A stretch of 64,000 nt of DNA from Pseudomonas anatoliensis (lineage in GTDB: Bacteria; Pseudomonadota; Gammaproteobacteria; Pseudomonadales; Pseudomonadaceae): positions 310,001 through 374,000 of the forward strand of contig NZ_JACVHC010000005.1 of the NCBI RefSeq assembly GCF_017976235.1, written 5' to 3'. Positions within the stretch are counted from its first letter, which is position 1, and each line of letters starts with the position of its first letter. The notes under the pieces are model-generated. The model did not search any database. It saw nothing but the letters and a program-made list of their open reading frames with translations, and was not told the origin of the DNA. Positions 60,034 through 64,000 of the stretch are shown in pieces. A program made the translations under genes and the position numbers.

Positions 60034-60309
60034 TCAGACCAGCGCTTTATCCAAAGCCTTCTCGATCTCGGCTTTGATCATGCCGCTCATGGCCGACATC
60101 ATCAGGCCCAGTTCCACGTCGACGCGGATCGAGTCATCGCCAACATGCACCGCGCCTTTCACACCCGAACGCTTGAGATTCAATACGTCGCCCGACCATT
60201 GCGGCTCCAGGCCGTATTGTTCATTTAGCTTTTTGGCCAGATTATCGGCCTTCTCGCGGGCGGCTTCCTTGCCCAGGCTGTGGGCACGCTCAACACTGAT
60301 TTTGGCCAT
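60034..60309 (-). CDS. PHA-system family protein (TIGR02610-type)
   Basis: A 91-residue protein matching a small family encoded beside pha genes: MAKISVERAHSLGKEAAREKAD and a DDSIRVDVELGLMMSAM stretch, ending in a short basic helix. The first helix and beta region look like a small SRPBCC-type or granule-associated fold. Its exact role is unknown. It lies near the phasin genes, in the same orientation. Confidence 0.8.
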   Translation of the reverse strand: MAKISVERAHSLGKEAAREKADNLAKKLNEQYGLEPQWSGDVLNLKRSGVKGAVHVGDDSIRVDVELGLMMSAMSGMIKAEIEKALDKALV

Positions 60310-60475
60310 TGGGTGACTCCTTCTTTTTGAATACAGCTATGAATGCTTGTCGGTAAATCTTGACCGCGTCTGCGGCAAATCGTCCCGAAGGTTGCCCATC
60401 TTACCTTTAGCCATTCCAAGACAAAGCATGGCTTGGGGATTAGAATGTCGCGCATTCTCTTTTGGTGACAGCGAT

Positions 60476-61246
60476 ATGACTGATCAGCGCAAAGGCAGCG
60501 ATGCCGAACCCACCACTCACTTCGGCTTCAAAAACGTTCCGGAAAGCCAGAAAGCGGAAAAAGTCGCTGAGGTGTTCCACTCCGTAGCCGCCAAGTACGA
60601 CCTGATGAATGACCTTCTGTCGGGCGGCATGCACCGTTTGTGGAAGCGTTTCGCGATCGAACTCTCGGGCGTGCGCAGCGGAAATCGCGTGCTCGACATC
60701 GCCGGCGGCACCGGTGACCTGACCAAAAAGTTTTCGCACCTCGTTGGCCCGACCGGCCAAGTGGTATTGGCCGACATCAACGAATCCATGCTCAAGGTCG
60801 GCCGTGACCGCCTGCTGGATCTGGGTGTGGCGGGCAACGTCGAATTCGTCCAGGCCGACGCAGAAAAACTGCCGTTTCCTGACAATCATTTCGACTGCGT
60901 AACCATCGCCTTCGGTCTGCGCAACGTCACGCACAAGGAAGACGCCCTGCGCTCGATGCTGCGTGTGCTCAAGCCCGGCGGTCGTCTGCTGGTGCTGGAG
61001 TTCTCCAAGCCGACCAACGCGCTGATGTCCAAAGCCTACGATGCTTACTCGTTCGCCTTCATGCCGCTGATGGGCAAGCTGATCACCAACGACTCGGAAA
61101 GCTATCGTTACCTGGCCGAATCGATCCGCATGCACCCGAATCAAGAAACCCTGAAGTCGATGATGGTCGACGCCGGGTTCGACCGCGTGACCTATCACAA
61201 CATGACCGCCGGCATCGTCGCCCTGCACCGCGGCATCAAGCCCTGA
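60476..61246 (+). CDS. ubiE: Ubiquinone/menaquinone C-methyltransferase
   Basis: A 256-residue SAM-dependent enzyme that methylates the benzoquinol ring in ubiquinone synthesis. The signatures are YDLMNDLLSGGMHRLWKR, the SAM motif VLDIAGGTGDL, and RNVTHKEDALRSMLRVLKPGG near the C-terminal part. The ATG at 60476 is chosen; the frame is open from 60347 without conserved sequence. Confidence 0.97.
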   Translation: MTDQRKGSDAEPTTHFGFKNVPESQKAEKVAEVFHSVAAKYDLMNDLLSGGMHRLWKRFAIELSGVRSGNRVLDIAGGTGDLTKKFSHLVGPTGQVVLADINESMLKVGRDRLLDLGVAGNVEFVQADAEKLPFPDNHFDCVTIAFGLRNVTHKEDALRSMLRVLKPGGRLLVLEFSKPTNALMSKAYDAYSFAFMPLMGKLITNDSESYRYLAESIRMHPNQETLKSMMVDAGFDRVTYHNMTAGIVALHRGIKP

Positions 61247-61869
61247 TGCTGCTCACCGGGCTGCTCGCCAGCGTTGAACTCGGCCTGAACCGGGTGCTGC
61301 GTCTCGACAGCACGGCGCTGCCGCGGCTGGCGCATTTGACCGGCAAGGTGATTGCCGTCGATTGCCGCAACCCGGCATTGCAGTTGTTCATTTTGCCCAG
61401 CGACGAAGGCCTGATGCTGGCCTCGCACTGGGAAACCGGCGTCGATTGCACCCTGCGCGCCCCGGCGTCCAGCCTGCTGAAACTGGCCCTGAGCAAAGAC
61501 AAGACCGCGGTGCTGCACGCCCCGGAAGTCGAGCTTGATGGCGACAGCGGCGTGCTGCTGGAGCTGGCCGGCGTGTTGCAGGACCTTGAGCTGGACTGGG
61601 AGTACGAACTCTCGCGCTGGCTCGGCCCGGTCGCCACGCAACTGGTTGGCGGTCATCTGCGCAGCCGCGCGCGCTGGTACCAACAAGGATTTGCCAGCCT
61701 CAACCAGAACCTCGCCGAGTACCTCGCCGAAGAATCGCGCACCCTCGTCGGGCAGCGCGAAGCCGAAGCGCGGTTCAGCGAACTGGACCGGATCAAACTT
61801 GATCTGGAACGTCTCGAGGCGCGCTTCGAGCGCCTTTCCCGATCCCTCGACCCAAGCGATAACGCATGA
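61246..61869 (+). CDS. ubiJ: Ubiquinone biosynthesis accessory factor UbiJ
   Basis: A 207-residue SCP2-domain protein (sterol-carrier-like fold, residues about 10-120) with a C-terminal helix ending in a coiled coil (ELDRIKLDLERLEARFERL). UbiJ binds ubiquinone intermediates and organises the soluble Ubi complex. The ATG overlaps the ubiE stop (TGATG) and it overlaps ubiB by four bases: ubiE-ubiJ-ubiB operon. Confidence 0.92.
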   Translation: MLLTGLLASVELGLNRVLRLDSTALPRLAHLTGKVIAVDCRNPALQLFILPSDEGLMLASHWETGVDCTLRAPASSLLKLALSKDKTAVLHAPEVELDGDSGVLLELAGVLQDLELDWEYELSRWLGPVATQLVGGHLRSRARWYQQGFASLNQNLAEYLAEESRTLVGQREAEARFSELDRIKLDLERLEARFERLSRSLDPSDNA

Positions 61870-63470
61870 AGCTGCTCGCCGTCCGCCGTCTGCTGCGCAT
61901 CCAGTCCGTCGTGATCCGCTACCGCCTCGATGACCTGCTGTTCGATCTGCCGCTGCCCTGGTTTCTCCTGGCGCTGCGTTATGTGCTGCCGTGGCGCTGG
62001 TTCCCGCGCAAGACGCTGGAGCTGAGCCGAGGCGCGCGATTGCGTCTGGCGTTGCAGGATCTGGGGCCGATTTTCATCAAGTTCGGACAGATTCTCTCGA
62101 CCCGCCGCGACCTGTTGCCCGAAGACATCGCCGATGAGCTGATGCTGCTGCAGGATCGCGTGCCGCCGTTCGACTCGCAGCTGTCGATCAAGCTGATCGA
62201 AGAACAGCTTGGCAAGAAGATCAGCGAAGTGTTCAGCCGTTTCGACGTCGAGCCGCTGGCCTCGGCCTCGGTGGCGCAGGTACATGCCGCGCAGCTGAAA
62301 ACCGGCGAAGAAGTGGTGGTCAAGGTGATCCGCCCGGGCTTGAAGCCAATCATCGCGCAGGATCTGGCGTGGCTGTTCATCCTCGCTCGCGCGGCTGAAA
62401 AACTCTCGGCCGACGCGCGTCTGTTGCACCCGGTGGACGTGGTGCAGGACTACGAAAAAACCATCTACGACGAACTCGACCTGCTGCGCGAGGCCGCCAA
62501 CGCCAGCCAGTTGAAGCGCAACTTCGAAGGTTCGCCGCTGCTCTACGTGCCGCAAGTCTATTGGGACTGGTGCCGGCCGAAAGTGCTGGTGATGGAGCGC
62601 ATCTACGGGATTCAGGTGACGGATCTGGCAACCCTCGCCGATCAGCGCACCGACATGAAAATGCTCGCCGAGCGCGGCGTCGAGATCTTCTTCACCCAGG
62701 TGTTCCGCGACAGTTTCTTCCACGCCGACATGCACCCGGGCAACATTTTCGTCAGCACGGTTAACCCGTGGAGCCCGCAGTACATCGCGATCGACTGCGG
62801 CATCGTCGGCAGCCTGACCCCGGAAGACCAGGATTATCTGGCACGCAACCTGTTCGCCTTCTTCAAGCGCGACTACCGCCGCGTGGCGCAGTTGCACATT
62901 GATTCGGGCTGGGTGCCGGCAGAAACCAAGCTCAACGAATTCGAAGCGGCGATCCGTACCGTGTGCGAACCGATCTTCGAAAAACCGTTAAAAGATATTT
63001 CATTCGGCCAGGTGCTGATGCGCCTGTTCCAGACGGCGCGGCGCTTCAACATGGAAGTGCAGCCGCAGTTGGTTTTGCTGCAGAAGACCTTGCTGAACAT
63101 CGAAGGTCTCGGCCGTCAGCTCTATCCCGATCTGGATCTGTGGAACACCGCGCAGCCGTTCCTTGAGCGCTGGATGCGCGAGCGCGTCAGCCCGAAAGCC
63201 TTGCTCGGCAACGTGCAGAGCCAGTTCGAACAACTGCCGCACCTGGCCAACATGGCGCGCGATCTGCTCGAGCGCATGTCGCAGCCACACGCCTACGACC
63301 CACCGCCGCCGTGGCACAAACGCAAGGACGACTGGTTCCTGCGCCTGCTCGGTTGCGCCCATCTGGCGGGCGGGGTAATTCTCGCCATCGGTGGTCCGCT
63401 GCACGAACTGGGGCATTGGCCTGCGGGAATCATGGTGGCCGTCGGTTTGTATCTGGTCGTTCGCCGATAG
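61866..63470 (+). CDS. ubiB: Atypical protein kinase/ATPase UbiB
   Basis: A 534-residue member of the ABC1/UbiB family needed for ubiquinone synthesis. The KxGQ motif is in GPIFIKFGQILSTRRD; the alanine-rich loop (LASASVAQVHAA) replaces the usual kinase glycine loop; the catalytic/metal region is HADMHPGNIF and IDCGIVGSL. Two membrane helices lie at the C-terminus (about 495-530). Confidence 0.96.
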   Translation: MKLLAVRRLLRIQSVVIRYRLDDLLFDLPLPWFLLALRYVLPWRWFPRKTLELSRGARLRLALQDLGPIFIKFGQILSTRRDLLPEDIADELMLLQDRVPPFDSQLSIKLIEEQLGKKISEVFSRFDVEPLASASVAQVHAAQLKTGEEVVVKVIRPGLKPIIAQDLAWLFILARAAEKLSADARLLHPVDVVQDYEKTIYDELDLLREAANASQLKRNFEGSPLLYVPQVYWDWCRPKVLVMERIYGIQVTDLATLADQRTDMKMLAERGVEIFFTQVFRDSFFHADMHPGNIFVSTVNPWSPQYIAIDCGIVGSLTPEDQDYLARNLFAFFKRDYRRVAQLHIDSGWVPAETKLNEFEAAIRTVCEPIFEKPLKDISFGQVLMRLFQTARRFNMEVQPQLVLLQKTLLNIEGLGRQLYPDLDLWNTAQPFLERWMRERVSPKALLGNVQSQFEQLPHLANMARDLLERMSQPHAYDPPPPWHKRKDDWFLRLLGCAHLAGGVILAIGGPLHELGHWPAGIMVAVGLYLVVRR

Positions 63471-63479
63471 CACGAATCA

Positions 63480-63576
63480 GCTGCAAGTTATAAGCTGCGA
63501 GCTGCAAGCCTGACGATACTGAAACACCGCAATCTGCTTTTACTTGCAGCTTGAAGCTCAAAGCTTGTAGCTGCGT
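63480..63576. repeat. Inverted dispersed-type repeat (GAGCTGCAAG type)
   Basis: The stretch agctgcaagttataagctgc is mirrored near 63543-63575 by its approximate complement (cttgcagcttgaagctcaaagc), separated by about 45 bases. A third repeat family in the window; it lies just before hisI. Confidence 0.6.
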
Positions 63577-63590
63577 TTCGGGAATTGAAG

Positions 63591-63992
63591 ATGAAAAACT
63601 GGCTGGACGAGATCAAATGGGACGCTGATGGCCTGGTGCCGGCGATTGCCCAGGATCACAAGACCGGACGCGTGCTGATGATGGCCTGGATGAACCGCGA
63701 AGCGCTCGAGCTGACCGCCGCGGAAAACCGTGCAATCTACTGGTCACGTTCCCGTGGCAAGCTATGGCGCAAGGGCGAAGAGTCCGGCCACGTACAGACC
63801 CTGCATGAAATGCGTCTGGACTGTGACGCCGACGTGATCATCCTGATGGTCGAACAGATCGGCGACATCGCTTGCCATACCGGCCGTCAAAGCTGCTTTT
63901 ACCGTGTCTTTGAAAACGGCGACTGGAAAACGGTCGACCCGGTGCTGAAAGACCCGCACGCAATCTATTCCGCAGGACACAAACATGAGTGA
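63591..63992 (+). CDS. hisI: Phosphoribosyl-AMP cyclohydrolase
   Basis: A 133-residue enzyme that opens the purine ring of PR-AMP in histidine synthesis. Family motifs are MMAWMNREAL, YWSRSRGKLWRKGEESGH, LDCDADVIILMVEQ and CHTGRQSCFYR with zinc-binding cysteines. The ATG at 63591 follows a GGAA ribosome site; TTG 63585 is an upstream alternative. It overlaps hisE by eight bases. Confidence 0.96.
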   Translation: MKNWLDEIKWDADGLVPAIAQDHKTGRVLMMAWMNREALELTAAENRAIYWSRSRGKLWRKGEESGHVQTLHEMRLDCDADVIILMVEQIGDIACHTGRQSCFYRVFENGDWKTVDPVLKDPHAIYSAGHKHE

Positions 63993-64000
63993 CACTCTGA
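63985..64000 (+). CDS. hisE: Phosphoribosyl-ATP pyrophosphatase (5' end only)
   Basis: Only the first 5 codons (MSDTL) are in the window. The position, an overlap with hisI and the start ATGAGTGAC agree with hisE, the usual next gene. Identity rests on context. Confidence 0.6.

Overview
The window looks like a chromosomal segment of a fluorescent-group Pseudomonas. The basis is gene content and order that I recognise from that genus: pilMNOPQ-aroK-aroB-damX-gltB-gltD-hemE, phaC1-phaZ-phaC2-phaD-phaF-phaI, hslVU, argS, priA-rpmE, and ubiE-ubiJ-ubiB-hisI-hisE. High-GC coding and two families of REP-type palindromes in many gene gaps fit this. No tRNA, rRNA, CRISPR array, transposase or integrase gene was seen.

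Bases 1-16975 are one tightly packed plus-strand operon for an aryl polyene (APE) pigment. It starts before the window, inside a PlsC-type acyltransferase. It encodes two acyl carrier proteins, a membrane protein, an aryl-acid ligase fused to a dehydratase, a glycosyltransferase, an LpxL-like acyltransferase and a MIO-type aromatic ammonia lyase. These are followed by a thioesterase, a LolA-like carrier, an MMPL exporter, a CPA2-like membrane transporter, a flavin halogenase-like enzyme, a methyltransferase, a lipoprotein, and the elongation enzymes (ketosynthase, dehydratase, ketoreductase, second ketosynthase). The inferred logic is: the lyase makes an aryl-acrylic starter, the ligase loads it on an ACP, the KS/KR/DH set extends it to a polyene, tailoring enzymes decorate the head group, and the acyltransferases and LolA/MMPL/lipoprotein system place it in the outer membrane.

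Bases 16996-19991 hold two paralogous small periplasmic proteins flanking an unrecognised 529-residue protein. Bases 20085-22380 are a divergent LysR regulator / MFS exporter pair.

Bases 22524-31084 are hemE, gltD and gltB on the minus strand. They are interrupted by a small AT-rich islet (about 23741-25184) that carries a secreted trypsin-like protease. The islet is bounded by an imperfect direct repeat of the gltD 3' end: the inner copy completes gltD, while the outer copy next to hemE is a frameshifted remnant. This is the most unusual structure in the window.

Bases 31434-39684 are damX, aroB, aroK and the type IV pilus assembly genes pilQPONM, all minus strand and divergent from ponA (PBP1A, 39901-42348). 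Then come maeB, a thermonuclease-family gene whose first codons contain the rpmE terminators, rpmE, priA, argS, an FtsN-like SPOR protein, hslV, hslU and a DUF971 gene.

Bases 53034-60309 are the medium-chain-length polyhydroxyalkanoate locus: phaC1, phaZ, phaC2 and phaD forward, phaF and phaI reverse, and a third PHA-associated gene reverse, with a sigma-54-like site before phaC1. The window ends with ubiquinone genes ubiE, ubiJ and ubiB, then hisI and the first bases of hisE.
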